Shown here piece by piece: positions 46,457 through 55,988 of a DNA stretch of 64,000 nucleotides. The stretch spans positions 381,032 through 445,031 of the forward strand of contig NZ_KB850071.1 of the NCBI RefSeq assembly GCF_000369525.1. Direction: 5' to 3'. A program made the position numbers and the translations under genes. Source of the DNA: Acinetobacter higginsii. Lineage in GTDB: Bacteria > Pseudomonadota > Gammaproteobacteria > Pseudomonadales > Moraxellaceae. The notes beneath the pieces were generated by a model. It was given only the letters and a program-made list of their open reading frames with translations, ran no database searches and was not told the DNA's origin. How positions within the stretch are numbered: the stretch's first letter is position 1; every line of letters starts with the position of its first letter.

Positions 46457-47368
46457 ATGAAATTTGCTACTGTTTGGAAATATTATTTTACTGAATCCTT
46501 ACTTAAAGCGACGATTCGGACACCTAGTCAATTTAACTTGGCCCCAAATGCATTACGTCCGTTGCTCGATCAACTGTGTCGTCTATTTCCACAAGATTCA
46601 ACAGTACAAGTCCGCCCAATCCGTCTAGCGGGTGTACGTGGTGAAGAAATCAAAGCCCAAGCCGCGGCTACACAACTGATTTTCCATATTCACGGTGGTG
46701 CTTTTTTCCTCGGTAGTTTAAATACTCATCGTGCTTTGATGACAGATATTGCTGCACGTACTCAAATGCAAGTGATTCATGTCGATTATCCACTTGCACC
46801 TGAACATCCATACCCTGAAGCGATTGATGCGATTTTCGATGTCTATCAAGCGCTGCTGGTACAAGGCATTAAACCGAAAGATATTATTATTTCAGGCGAT
46901 TCTTGCGGTGCTAACCTTGCCTTGGCGCTGTGTTTACGCCTCAAACAACAACCTGAACTGATGCCAAGCGGCTTGATTCTGATGTCGCCTTATCTTGATC
47001 TCACCTTAACCAGTGAATCGCTACGCTTTAACCAGAAACATGATGCCTTATTGTCTATTGAGGCCTTACAGGCAGGCATCAATCATTATCTTACCAATAA
47101 TATTCAAGCCGATGATCCACGTGTTTCACCGTTGTTTGATGATTTAAAAGGGCTTCCACCCACCTTGGTGCAAGTCGGCTCTAAAGAAATTCTATTGGAT
47201 GATTCAAAACGCTTTAGAGAAAAAGCCGAAAAAGCCGATGTCAAAGTTCAGTTCAAGCTGTATACCGGCATGTGGCATAATTTCCAGATGTTTAATGCTT
47301 GGTTCCCTGAGGCAAAGCAAGCTTTGGCAGATATCTCAGAGTTTGCACATGCACTCGATCGTGACTAA
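46457..47368 (+). CDS. Alpha/beta hydrolase, hormone-sensitive lipase family
   Basis: 303 aa esterase or lipase of the HSL (bacterial family IV) type. Seen: oxyanion-hole motif FHIHGGAFFLGSLNTH (about residues 75-90), YPLAPEHPYPEAIDA (about 109-123), the nucleophile GDSCGANLALALC (about 148-160; G-D-S-C-G), Asp in the SKEILLDDS region and catalytic His in GMWHNFQMF (about 271-279). No signal peptide, so cytoplasmic. The substrate is a short-chain ester (family inference). Monocistronic between divergent genes. Confidence 0.88.
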   Translation: MKFATVWKYYFTESLLKATIRTPSQFNLAPNALRPLLDQLCRLFPQDSTVQVRPIRLAGVRGEEIKAQAAATQLIFHIHGGAFFLGSLNTHRALMTDIAARTQMQVIHVDYPLAPEHPYPEAIDAIFDVYQALLVQGIKPKDIIISGDSCGANLALALCLRLKQQPELMPSGLILMSPYLDLTLTSESLRFNQKHDALLSIEALQAGINHYLTNNIQADDPRVSPLFDDLKGLPPTLVQVGSKEILLDDSKRFREKAEKADVKVQFKLYTGMWHNFQMFNAWFPEAKQALADISEFAHALDRD

Positions 47369-47634
47369 GCAAAATAAAATTGTGTAAAAAATGGTCAGCT
47401 ATGTCTGACCATTGTCATTCTTAATTCCCTTTGGTCATCATAAAATAAAATTGATTGGATATTCTGATAAGAGCTGATTTATCAAAGAATTTTTCCCGTC
47501 CTGATTTGCATTAAAAAGCCCAGAGCTAGACTTTTTTCTCATTCTAAAGATGTTATTGTTATTTCAATAATCGTTCTTCGGTATTTTGACGACAGATCTA
47601 CAGTTGCTAGGAATCTCATTGCATAAAAGGATGC

Positions 47635-48828
47635 ATGCCAATGGTGAAGATTCGTTTTAATCGGTCAACTGACACAAAAGGATGGGGCTTTAAGCTTTCT
47701 TGGGAACATCATATTGTAGTCAATTGGACCATACTCAAAAAAAGTATTTTATTACTGATACTTGCTGCATTTATGAGCCTATTTTGGATCAGTTGGGATA
47801 TTTTTGTCCTGATACATCCACAGTATTCTGAATGGGTTAATCTTGGGATCGTGCGCTCGCACTTAATGACCAGCCTGATTACGCTGACCGTGATGTTGCT
47901 GCTGATTATTCCTTGCCATGTATTTAAGGATAGAACTTGGGCGCAGAATGTTTTACCTATCCTCAGTGTGCAGATTTTTACTGCAATGCTATGCCATAAA
48001 GGCTATTTAGCAGGCAGTTTTAGCCCAGCGACTATGGTGGGTTATGTCAGTGTAGTCGGTGTGGGTTTAGTTCTGTTTGACCGCAGGATGGTGTATTGCG
48101 CTTTGATTCCAGCAACACTGGCCTTATTGCTATGCAACTACCTGAGCATGATTGGAATGCTGACTTATGCGCCTCTGTTTAATATGCAGCGCCTAAATGA
48201 AGTACCGATGCATCCATTCTGGGTCGGCAGTATGGTATTTTTCTTATTGCCGATTTTATTGGCGTGTTTATTCTTATTTGAAATTTTACTGACGCAATGG
48301 CGAACACGGGAAATGACCATTCAGATTCTCAGTCGTCTCGACCCTCTGACCAATGTACTCAATCGACGTAGTATCAGTAGTTATTTAAATAAGTTGCATC
48401 AACACCCCCATCCACTCTATTCCATTATTCTGCTCGATCTCGATCATTTTAAAACGATTAATGATCAATATGGGCATAGCATGGGCGATCAAGTGCTGAT
48501 CCAAGTCGCACGATGCTTGGCAAGTAATCTACGTGATCAGGATATCATTGGTCGTTTTGGTGGCGAGGAGTTTATTTTATTACTGCCTAATACGCCGACG
48601 ATGCAAGCACAGAACGTAGCTGAACGCTGTCGCCATGCAGTATCACAACTGCGCTTTATTTCAGAATATAAGCAGGAATTTAGCGTGAGTGCCAGCTTTG
48701 GGATTAGTAGTTCACTCAGTGCCGATGAGCCACATTTGATCATCAGTCAGGCCGATCAAGCCCTGTATGCAGTCAAAGCTGCGGGGCGTAATCAAGTGAA
48801 AATATTTACTGATCTTGCAACAAGCTAG
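47635..48828 (+). CDS. Membrane-bound diguanylate cyclase (GGDEF)
   Basis: 397 aa. The N-terminal half has about six membrane segments (about residues 36-56, 76-98, 105-125, 132-150, 155-175, 205-230). The GGDEF domain is at about 240-397: LDPLTNVLNRRSISSYL, DLDHFKTINDQYGHSMGDQV, active site RFGGEEFILLLP and an inhibitory RxxD site (RDQD) five residues before GGEEF. It should make cyclic di-GMP with product feedback. The start at 47635 is 4 nt from AAAAGG; ATG at 47641 is 10 nt away and equally plausible. Sensor ligand unknown. Confidence 0.92.
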   Translation: MPMVKIRFNRSTDTKGWGFKLSWEHHIVVNWTILKKSILLLILAAFMSLFWISWDIFVLIHPQYSEWVNLGIVRSHLMTSLITLTVMLLLIIPCHVFKDRTWAQNVLPILSVQIFTAMLCHKGYLAGSFSPATMVGYVSVVGVGLVLFDRRMVYCALIPATLALLLCNYLSMIGMLTYAPLFNMQRLNEVPMHPFWVGSMVFFLLPILLACLFLFEILLTQWRTREMTIQILSRLDPLTNVLNRRSISSYLNKLHQHPHPLYSIILLDLDHFKTINDQYGHSMGDQVLIQVARCLASNLRDQDIIGRFGGEEFILLLPNTPTMQAQNVAERCRHAVSQLRFISEYKQEFSVSASFGISSSLSADEPHLIISQADQALYAVKAAGRNQVKIFTDLATS

Positions 48829-48866
48829 AACAATGAAGGCACAATATGCCTTCATTGCAATGTTGA

Positions 48867-49562
48867 TTAGCCTTTCAAAAATTCTTCTCGATGTTGACGA
48901 TAAGGTTCATCAAAAGGCACAAACATCTGCTCTTGTTTGGCTTCGTCAATCCATTGCTGTACCGATGGCAAAGACAAGATTTTTTGCACATAGGCTTGGC
49001 TAGATGCTGACAGTGGCAGTTGATAGCATTCAAAACGCATCACCACAGGCGCATAGAATGCATCGGCGATACTAAACTCGCCACATAAAAAACCGTCTTC
49101 GCTTGGACGTTCAGACCAGATCTGATCAATTCGAGCCACATCGGCACGTAACTGCGCATGTTCGGCCCAGAGTTGTTTGCCAATATGACCTAGATCCGCT
49201 TCCACATTCATGGGACAGAGATTACGTAAGCTTTGAAAGCTGCTATGCATCTCTGCACTAATACAACGTGCTCTAGCCCGTAATGTCTTCTCTTGTGGCC
49301 ACAAGTCAAGCTCAGGATGCTGTTCCGCAATATATTCACAAATCGCCAAGCTATCCCAGACTACCAGTTCGCCATTCACAAGCGCAGGGACTTTACCCGT
49401 TGGGTTGAGCTTTAGAATCTCTGTTTTAAATTCACTTTCAGGTTCAAAACTATCAAACCGAATCACATGCTCCTGAAAGGAAATCCCCGCTTGTGTAAGT
49501 AAAATCCATGGGCGCATCGACCACGTGGAGTAATTTTTATTACCGATAAAGAGTTGATACAT
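48867..49562 (-). CDS. Glutathione S-transferase family protein
   Basis: 231 aa, two-domain GST: thioredoxin-like N-domain starting MYQLFIGNKNYSTWSMRPWI (catalytic Ser or Thr at residues 11-14 and R17), glutathione contacts GKVPALVNGELVVWDSLAI (about 57-75), then the helical C-domain (about 90-210) ending AQVYVQK-like helices and VPFDEPYRQHREEFL. It resembles the YfcF subgroup. Its start lies 2 bp before the dsbD stop on the same strand, so it is cotranscribed with dsbD. Confidence 0.87.
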   Translation of the reverse strand: MYQLFIGNKNYSTWSMRPWILLTQAGISFQEHVIRFDSFEPESEFKTEILKLNPTGKVPALVNGELVVWDSLAICEYIAEQHPELDLWPQEKTLRARARCISAEMHSSFQSLRNLCPMNVEADLGHIGKQLWAEHAQLRADVARIDQIWSERPSEDGFLCGEFSIADAFYAPVVMRFECYQLPLSASSQAYVQKILSLPSVQQWIDEAKQEQMFVPFDEPYRQHREEFLKG

Positions 49563-49564
49563 TG

Positions 49565-51400
49565 TTATTGTTTCCCTTTAAATAAAGCCAGTTGTTGTAA
49601 TAGCTCAGCTTTCTGGAATGCACCCGTTAAGCGTAGCGAGCGAATTTCTTGTTGTTGCTGATCTAAGAATAAGTAGGTCGGTGGCCCTAAAATATCCCAC
49701 TGTGCTAGCAATGCTTGGTGTGACACATCATAATGGCTTAAATCCATTTTAATTAAATAATAACCTGACAAGGCCTGTTGCACCTCTGCATCTTTTAGAA
49801 TGCGATGCTCAATCGGCTGACAAGCCACACACCAATCCGCATAGACATCAATTACAATGCCACGGTCTTTGGGCGCATTGACTAAGATCTGCTGAAATTC
49901 ATCTGCTGTTTTTGCTACATGCCATTCGGCCAGCTTATCTGCCTGAACTGAACTGAGACTTTGAAAATGCTGATATTGATTAAAGGCCAATGCTGGAATT
50001 GCTAAAATCAGTAAGATCGCATAGAGCCATTGCAACTTACTTTTCTGTGCAAACAGGCGATATACTGCATAAATAATAAAGGCCAAACCAAGAATTAAGC
50101 TAAGAATTTGAATCGCGAGTTCTGGCAATAAAGGACGGATAAAGTAAATGCTCAAGGCCAGCATTAAAAAGGCAAAGATCACCTTGATTTGATTCATCCA
50201 GTCGCCAGCTTTAGGTAAAGCTTTTGCGCCCAAAACGCTGGCTAACAGCAATGGAATGCCCATGCCAAAACCGAGTGTAAACAGCAACAACCCACCTTGC
50301 CATTGACTCTGTGTTTGCGAGATAAACAGTAATACCCCTGCCAGAGGTGCGGTCATACAAGGCCCAACCAACAATGCAGAGATCATACCCATGACACTGG
50401 CACCAACCAAAGTACCGCCTTTTTGATTGGACTGCAGTTGATCCAGTCGATTGACCCAGTTCTGTGGTAGTTTCAACTCGAACAAGCCAAATAGATTGAG
50501 GGCAAACACCACGAACAATAAGCTAAATGCGATCAATGTTGCGGGTTGTTGTAACCAGCGTTGGAAATTCAGCCCTGCTGCAGAAGCAATCAACCCTAAT
50601 ACTGCATAGACCAAAGCCATACTCACGACAAAAGTCAGTGCAATTGACCAAGCTTTGACGCCTTTATTGTCACGTACAATTAATGAAGTCAGAATCGGTA
50701 ACATTGGTAAGGAACACGGTGTAAACGCCAGTAAAATTCCTAGGCCCAAGAATAATAAGATGCTATAAGCCAGCGAATGCTGTTCGAGTGCACTTGACCA
50801 CTTTTGGTCTTGTGCCATCACATTTGAATTTTTTGCCGTTGGCTCGGCTTGCACTTCATCATTTGTTGCCGTTTGGGTATTTAAGGCATTGGATGCACGC
50901 GCCACATCTAAAAAGCTTTTTTGTGAGTTTGCACTGACATTCTGAGCACTGACTAGACCATCGGCATCAGTCTGAAATTCAATATTTTGTGGAGGATAAC
51001 AAATCCGATCTTTGGCGCAGCCCTGCCAAGTTACACGATAATGCTGAGAAGCTTGGGTTGGAATACTAAATTCAGCTTGCTGATAATAAACTTGGCTGTG
51101 ACCATAATTCTCATCATACTGCTCCACCGCTTTCGGTAAAGTCAATGCGACAGGCTGATTGCCCTGCTGTACTTCAAACTTATGCTGATAGAGATAATAA
51201 TTTGGCTGGATCGACCAATGCAAACGTGCTTGATTCTGTGCAGTCGACTCAACCGTAAATGCAAAAGCTTGTTCGGGGCTAAGTAATGGCGCCGATGAAT
51301 TCTCTTGGGCGTAAGTCAAAGACCCACATAACAACAATAAAGTCCCAAGAAAGTAACGCATCAGCGGGAAAGATTTCCCAGCCTGAACAGGCATTTGCAT
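49565..51400 (-). CDS. dsbD: Thiol:disulfide interchange protein DsbD
   Basis: Moves electrons from cytoplasmic thioredoxin across the inner membrane to periplasmic DsbC and CcmG. 611 aa. Order: signal peptide (MRYFLGTLLLLCGSLTYA from the internal Met at residue 14), periplasmic alpha domain with GCAKDRICYPP (about residues 125-140), eight membrane segments including LLAFTPCSLPMLPIL and LLVGPCMTAPLAGVLL (the redox Cys pair), then C-terminal thioredoxin domain with YADWCVACQPIEH (about 520-532). All three Cys pairs are present. ATG at 51361 is an alternative start. Confidence 0.95.
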   Translation of the reverse strand: MQMPVQAGKSFPLMRYFLGTLLLLCGSLTYAQENSSAPLLSPEQAFAFTVESTAQNQARLHWSIQPNYYLYQHKFEVQQGNQPVALTLPKAVEQYDENYGHSQVYYQQAEFSIPTQASQHYRVTWQGCAKDRICYPPQNIEFQTDADGLVSAQNVSANSQKSFLDVARASNALNTQTATNDEVQAEPTAKNSNVMAQDQKWSSALEQHSLAYSILLFLGLGILLAFTPCSLPMLPILTSLIVRDNKGVKAWSIALTFVVSMALVYAVLGLIASAAGLNFQRWLQQPATLIAFSLLFVVFALNLFGLFELKLPQNWVNRLDQLQSNQKGGTLVGASVMGMISALLVGPCMTAPLAGVLLFISQTQSQWQGGLLLFTLGFGMGIPLLLASVLGAKALPKAGDWMNQIKVIFAFLMLALSIYFIRPLLPELAIQILSLILGLAFIIYAVYRLFAQKSKLQWLYAILLILAIPALAFNQYQHFQSLSSVQADKLAEWHVAKTADEFQQILVNAPKDRGIVIDVYADWCVACQPIEHRILKDAEVQQALSGYYLIKMDLSHYDVSHQALLAQWDILGPPTYLFLDQQQQEIRSLRLTGAFQKAELLQQLALFKGKQ

Positions 51401-51483
51401 GATTATCTCACTGTCAATCTCCTGAACCTCCCTCCCACTTATGCAGAAGTGAATTTAAGAGAATTCAGGAGTATTCATTATTG

Positions 51484-52251
51484 TTAGAATAAAACCGATA
51501 CGCCGAAGCCACCGTTATAACCTTTTTGATCGCCATTCAGGTCAACACCAATGCTGGCATCTAATTGCGTGCGATTATTCAAAGCATAAATCAGACCTGT
51601 ACCGAGACCATATTCATAATCTTGGCTCTCAGCCTTACGATAAACGAATTCTGAATAACCCGATAATTTACCTGCAATTTTATAGTCAATGGTTGGAATT
51701 GCAGTCACGGCCCAATTACTGTTCTGCGCTTCATAACGCATGGTGATCGATGTTCCAATCAAGTCGCTAAACTCATACGCAACTGCTGAAGTGAGACTAT
51801 AGATATCATCATGGTTGGTGAATTCATCATTCCCCGTTGCAATAATGGCTTCAGCCAACAATGCCATAGATAAACGATCATCTTTTAAATCAATGGCTTT
51901 TTTCAAACCAATGCTGACATCGCCCAGACCATTGGTCTCTTTTTTCGTGCCTGCACGTTTGTATTGCTGCCACACTGGACCTTGCCAACCCAATTGCAGT
52001 TCCAAACCATCGGCCAAACCGGTACGCAATAACATGTCACCGTTAAGGGTTAAGGTCTTGTCTTTGACACCATCGACCTTACCCTCTTGGTAGTTGATAC
52101 TCGGTAAACCTTGTTCCCATGCCAACTGTCCCACAGGGGTAATACCAGTCCCTATCCCCGTACCAGGGCGGTCAAAAGAAAAGTCAGCCGCAAAAACGGT
52201 ACTTGTCAGCATAGATGCAGCAATTAAGCTCAATGTTTGCAATGTTTTCAT
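51484..52251 (-). CDS. Outer-membrane barrel protein, MetA-pathway/transporter type
   Basis: 255 aa. Signal peptide MKTLQTLSLIAASMLTSTVF-AA, cleavage before DFSFDRPG; then a beta-strand-rich barrel ending in Phe (GFGVSVLF). The repeated hairpins with LELQLGWQGPVW, LGDVSIGLKKAIDL and TQLDASIGVDLNGD suggest the Phenol_MetA_deg family of putative outer-membrane transporters. The substrate is unknown. It precedes dsbD by 83 bp on the same strand but need not share a transcript. Confidence 0.72.
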   Translation of the reverse strand: MKTLQTLSLIAASMLTSTVFAADFSFDRPGTGIGTGITPVGQLAWEQGLPSINYQEGKVDGVKDKTLTLNGDMLLRTGLADGLELQLGWQGPVWQQYKRAGTKKETNGLGDVSIGLKKAIDLKDDRLSMALLAEAIIATGNDEFTNHDDIYSLTSAVAYEFSDLIGTSITMRYEAQNSNWAVTAIPTIDYKIAGKLSGYSEFVYRKAESQDYEYGLGTGLIYALNNRTQLDASIGVDLNGDQKGYNGGFGVSVLF

Positions 52252-52283
52252 TCTATTCCTCGTTCTATTTCTAATAGCTTGGC

Positions 52284-52829
52284 TTATGCGCTGAGCTCTT
52301 TTGACATTTTTGCACCATGTTCACGTAGCAATTCCAGTGTTGCACGCTCTTCTGGTAATGACTCCGACCAATCAATTTCATCAAATTCGCAATCAAAGAA
52401 CAATTGGCTGATTGATGATAAAACCGTTAAACCTTCTTCATCACGGGTATTTGGATCTACTTTTTCAACCAATAACCGTTCTACCACAGGCACGCAAGCA
52501 GAACTTGCCGCATCCCACAATGGACCATAAAACTCTTCTGAATCCCATAAATGCAGATTGGCTTTGGCTTGAATCAATACATCTAAAATATCTAAATAAA
52601 CTTTGAGTTGTTGTTGCTTTTCTTCATCAGTGAAAGGCTTGCCTGCTTCATAAGCTTCACAAATTCGTTCCCACCATACGAACAAACCATCGCAAATCAC
52701 AGAGACAGGCGGACCTTGTTCAGGGTCAATAAAATTCGGGTCGAGTCCTTCAGCAAGTAAAGATTGCACTTGGTCCAAATCGAGTTGTTGTATGGCTTGC
52801 ACCAAGGCCTGCTGTTGCTTATTTAACAT
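52284..52829 (-). CDS. Ankyrin-repeat protein
   Basis: 181 aa, cytoplasmic. At least three ankyrin-like helix pairs: ALVQAIQQLDLDQVQSLLAE-GLDPN (about residues 8-32), YGPLWDAASSACVPVVERLL with VDPNTRDEEGLTVL (about 99-135), and RATLELLREHGAKM at the C-terminus. Acidic overall. Ankyrin repeats mediate protein binding; the partner is unknown. The ATG at 52829 (GTGAGAATTGGTC before it) is preferred to the TTG at 52835. Confidence 0.72.
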   Translation of the reverse strand: MLNKQQQALVQAIQQLDLDQVQSLLAEGLDPNFIDPEQGPPVSVICDGLFVWWERICEAYEAGKPFTDEEKQQQLKVYLDILDVLIQAKANLHLWDSEEFYGPLWDAASSACVPVVERLLVEKVDPNTRDEEGLTVLSSISQLFFDCEFDEIDWSESLPEERATLELLREHGAKMSKELSA

Positions 52830-52927
52830 GACCAATTCTCACAATATTTTTTAATATGTCTATTATGCCGAATATCCTGACAGGATTTTATAAAAGCATC
52901 TAAAAAATCATGTATAAATTTGATACA

Positions 52928-52964
52928 CGCATAAAAAAAGCCCCAAACAGGGCTTTTTTTATGC
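52928..52964 (-). terminator. Intrinsic terminator of the ribosome-hibernation gene
   Basis: Stem GCATAAAAAAAGCCC / GGGCTTTTTTTATGC with loop CAAACA; on the minus strand the stem ends in a T-rich run. It lies just beyond the stop. Confidence 0.88.
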
Positions 52965-52972
52965 GTCGATTT

Positions 52973-53347
52973 TTACGCTTCATCATCCACTTTTACATCG
53001 TCATCTACATCGACATATTCTGGCAAGCCACCACGATGGTGTTCTTTTTTCTCATACAGATGCTCCAAACTACGTTTCAGTTTATCAATTGCACCATGAA
53101 TCGAATTATCAATATTTGCTGCTTTGTGTGTCACTGCGACAGGTTTCATTCCTGCTGGGCGAGCTTCAATCATACATCGTTTGTCATGATCGCCCGTTTT
53201 GTCCCCATTCTCATCACTAATATGAACCGAAAAATGTGTAATACGCTCGCTATAACGTTGGAATTCTTGTGTAAGTTCTGCACGAACATAACTGTTTAAG
53301 CGTTCACTACCTTGAATGTTTTTATCTGTACGGATTTCAATATTCAT
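52973..53347 (-). CDS. HPF/RaiA-family ribosome-associated protein
   Basis: 124 aa. Binds the 30S A/P-site region and inactivates or dimerises ribosomes in stationary phase. Seen: beta-alpha-beta start MNIEIRTDKNIQGSERLNSY, FSVHISDENGDKTGDHDKRC, ARPAGMKPVAVTHKAANIDN and helix IDKLKRSLEHLYEKK; then an acidic tail DVDDDVKVDDEA. The open frame extends far upstream, but the ATG at 53347 is preceded by AGGAAG and begins the fold. Short type, without the long HPF C-terminal domain. Confidence 0.85.
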   Translation of the reverse strand: MNIEIRTDKNIQGSERLNSYVRAELTQEFQRYSERITHFSVHISDENGDKTGDHDKRCMIEARPAGMKPVAVTHKAANIDNSIHGAIDKLKRSLEHLYEKKEHHRGGLPEYVDVDDDVKVDDEA

Positions 53348-53716
53348 AAATATCTTCCTCTCTTTTCTGTGAGACGGTGCTACAAAACTTTTTTCTTTGC
53401 ACACTTTGAGCATGCAGTCATTCAGTGCAGTTGTATATTCTGATTGTGTAAATGCGTGTTGTCTCCTCGCTTTGCATCTGTTGTTTTTCAGTATGTAAGA
53501 AGATCTTCTATAGTTCCAATATCTGACTTTCCTCCAAAATATGCAAGCTGATTTTTGACATTTTGATGAAATCTTCAACAAAAAGATGACCAACTTTAGC
53601 ATCCTTTTAGACGGCTTCTGGCATATACAATTCTTTTGTTCATTTGGTCAAATTTGGCTTTATTTTTGCTTAATACCTTGTATCCTTTACACGCCTTTTG
53701 GGGGGAGATTTTTTAA
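53348..53716. other. Divergent region hibernation factor / Tsx-like gene
   Basis: 369 bp without a credible gene. An open frame from 53602 on the minus strand runs in phase into the hibernation factor but has no start signals, so I treat it as leader. The Tsx-like gene has a GGGGGGAG ribosome-binding site at 53700-53707. Confidence 0.45.
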
Positions 53717-54442
53717 ATGCAATTGAAGCAACTTGCAGCAACATGTTTATTGGTATCTACAGCCGCTTTCACTCAAGCCAAGCCGATTTGGCAAGATTTC
53801 AGCTTGACTGGTTTGTATGGTGAGAACTACGAAGTTGTTGATGAAAAGCAAACAACCATCACTGTTGAATATGCGGCAAAAGTAAAATATGCCGATGTAT
53901 TCTTCTTTATGGACCGTATGCGTGGCAGTGATGACCATAAAAGTACTTATTTCGAGCTTTCTCCACGTTTAAGCTTGGGTGAAATTTCAGGTCAAAAACT
54001 TGCGTTTGGTCCAATTAAAGATGTGTTGATCTCAACCACTTGGGAAAGCAACAATGATGACTTCGCTAGTTTTGACAACTTCTTATATGGTGTTGGTTTC
54101 GATCTCGCGATTCCATATTTCCAATATGCGAATGTGAACTTCTACCGTGCCAACAACGAAAATACCGCTGATGACTATCAAATGACCATTGCTTATGCTT
54201 TGCCATTTAAAGTATCAAACGAAGATTTCTTGGTGGATGGTTTCCTTGACTGGTCTACAGGCGAAAAAGATCACGCAAGTGAACTCAACTGGACCACACA
54301 ATACAAGTGGAACTTGGGTAAACACATTTCACCAGACACTCGCCTTTATTTAGGTGTTGAGCATTCTGTTTGGAATAACAAATTTGGTATGAAAAACCGC
54401 GACGAAAACAACGTCAGTGCTTTGATCAAATACCACTTCTAA
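53717..54442 (+). CDS. Nucleoside-specific outer-membrane channel, Tsx/OmpK type
   Basis: 241 aa. Signal peptide MQLKQLAATCLLVSTAAFTQA, cleavage before KPIWQDFSLTGLYGENYEVV, the start region typical of the Tsx/OmpK family. The barrel has alternating strands (TYFELSPRLSLGEISG, TTWESNNDDFASFDNFLYGV, LAIPYFQYANVNFYRAN) and ends in Phe (ALIKYHF). Tsx transports nucleosides and OmpK is its Vibrio relative. The substrate is inferred from family only. Own terminator follows. Confidence 0.85.
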   Translation: MQLKQLAATCLLVSTAAFTQAKPIWQDFSLTGLYGENYEVVDEKQTTITVEYAAKVKYADVFFFMDRMRGSDDHKSTYFELSPRLSLGEISGQKLAFGPIKDVLISTTWESNNDDFASFDNFLYGVGFDLAIPYFQYANVNFYRANNENTADDYQMTIAYALPFKVSNEDFLVDGFLDWSTGEKDHASELNWTTQYKWNLGKHISPDTRLYLGVEHSVWNNKFGMKNRDENNVSALIKYHF

Positions 54443-54462
54443 GCCTTTTAGAGTGTGAAAAA

Positions 54463-54490
54463 GCAGCAAGGATTTCCTTGCTGTTTTTGT
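54463..54490 (+). terminator. Intrinsic terminator of the Tsx-like gene
   Basis: Stem CAGCAAGGA/TCCTTGCTG with loop TT, then TTTTTGTT. It lies 22 bp after the stop. Confidence 0.88.
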
Positions 54491-54577
54491 TGGTATCACC
54501 GAATATAAATGTGAGCTGACCTTTTGCTTTATCCACATCATATCTGTTTATTTTGTCTAATTTGATGACCTTTGCTC

Positions 54578-55129
54578 ATGGCTGAAAAACTTGCACTTGC
54601 CCCATCCACCTTAGCTACACATTTCCACATTCGTTTTGCCACAGTCGATGACCTCGAGCAAATCCTAGCGATCTATAATACAGAGATCCTGAATGGCACA
54701 GCCAACTGGAATGATCAGGCGGTTTCCTTAGCTGATTATCAGCAACGTTTTCACGGCATGCAGCAACAGCACTTCCCCATGATCGTGGTCGAAAACCTGA
54801 ATAATCATCAAGTGGCAGGCTATGCCTATTACACTGCATTTCGAAGCATCAGTGGTTATCGCCAAAGTATTGAACATTCTGTTTTTGTTGACCCAAGCTG
54901 CGCACGCCAAGGTCTGGGCAAAGCGTTGATGCAACAACTGATTCATCTGGCCAAACAGCAAAACATGCATATCATGGTGGCTGCGATTGATAGTGAAAAT
55001 AAGGGCTCGATTGTGCTACATGAACAGCTTGGCTTTATTCAAACAGGTTATATGCCACAGGTTGGACAAAAGTTTGGTACATGGCGAGATTTGGTCTGGA
55101 TGCAACTGCAACTCACAGAATCTCAATAA
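54578..55129 (+). CDS. GNAT-family N-acetyltransferase, phosphinothricin acetyltransferase-like
   Basis: 183 aa. Acetyl-CoA loop in HSVFVDPSCARQGLGKALMQ (about residues 107-126; RQGLGKAL is the pyrophosphate motif A), preceded by AIYNTEILNGTANWN (about 32-46) and FRSISGYRQSIEHS. This combination matches the phosphinothricin/methionine-sulfoximine acetyltransferase subgroup, which acts on glutamine analogues and some amino acids. A TTG two codons up (54572) is ignored. The region before the start lacks a good ribosome-binding site. Confidence 0.85.
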   Translation: MAEKLALAPSTLATHFHIRFATVDDLEQILAIYNTEILNGTANWNDQAVSLADYQQRFHGMQQQHFPMIVVENLNNHQVAGYAYYTAFRSISGYRQSIEHSVFVDPSCARQGLGKALMQQLIHLAKQQNMHIMVAAIDSENKGSIVLHEQLGFIQTGYMPQVGQKFGTWRDLVWMQLQLTESQ

Positions 55130-55199
55130 ATACCCTACTGTCTTACGTCTGAATTGTGGCTTAGAATGAAAGCAATACTTGATTTCAAAAATAGCCAAA

Positions 55200-55940
55200 A
55201 TGATTAAAACATCTCAACTCGGTCTGTGCCTTTCCATCGCAATCGCGTCAAGCGCGAGCTTTGCCGAAGTTTCTTTTGAACAAGAGTTGCAACAAGGCTG
55301 CGCCAAAGTAAAACAATATGCGCAAGCAGGTAAAAAATTTTACGATCAAAAGCAATATCTCAAAGCCGCCAAACAATTTGAAGATCAAGCCGCATGGGCA
55401 CATTTCTGTCAACTTAATGCAGATGAAAGCGGGATTCAGGTCAGTGACCGAGACATTGAAATCGCTAACAATAATGTCGGCTTAAGCTATGCCAAACTAG
55501 GCAAACCGCAATGGGCCAGAGTCTGGTTTCTCAGAGATAAAGACTCAAAAACCAGTCAATACAATTTAAAACAGCTCCCTAAACCAAAAGTATCTTCAGA
55601 TTTACAAGGAACTTATGCCCGCGCCAATGGTTTTGGGCAATGGGATTACCTCAAGGTCAGCAAAAAACAGAATCAATATCAGATTGCATTTGATGGCTAT
55701 TACTTCGGACTACGTGGCCTGATCTATGGACCCAATATGGGACAGTTTGAAACCAGCATGCCAATCAAGTCAAAACAAACCAGCTATCGCTATGAAGATT
55801 GCCAAATCAAACTTCTATTCGCCAATGATGCGAATCTTGGACAAAAAATTGAGGTTGAACAGCACAACGGCGAGTCCTCATGTGGCTTTGGACACAATGT
55901 CTATGCTGGTGGCACGTTTTATAAGGTTGAAGACAAATAA
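55200..55940 (+). CDS. Exported protein of unknown function
   Basis: 246 aa. Signal peptide MIKTSQLGLCLSIAIASSAS ending FAEVSFE. The mature part has a TPR-like first third (GCAKVKQYAQAGKKFYDQKQ, then YLKAAKQFEDQAAWAHFC, then NNVGLSYAKLGKPQWARVWF, about residues 38-125), and a beta-rich last half with four cysteines, SSCGFGHNVYAGGTFYKV near the end. I do not recognise the second half. ATG at 55200 is preferred to the TTG at 55179. Confidence 0.7.
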   Translation: MIKTSQLGLCLSIAIASSASFAEVSFEQELQQGCAKVKQYAQAGKKFYDQKQYLKAAKQFEDQAAWAHFCQLNADESGIQVSDRDIEIANNNVGLSYAKLGKPQWARVWFLRDKDSKTSQYNLKQLPKPKVSSDLQGTYARANGFGQWDYLKVSKKQNQYQIAFDGYYFGLRGLIYGPNMGQFETSMPIKSKQTSYRYEDCQIKLLFANDANLGQKIEVEQHNGESSCGFGHNVYAGGTFYKVEDK

Positions 55941-55988
55941 ATCTAGGCTAACCATTTAATGTTCTAAATTGCATTTCCCCAACACTCA

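Noticed and set aside
53348..53602. N-terminal extension of the ribosome-hibernation protein
   Set aside because: The frame is open but has no ribosome site and no family match; the ATG at 53347 with AGGAAG fits the fold.
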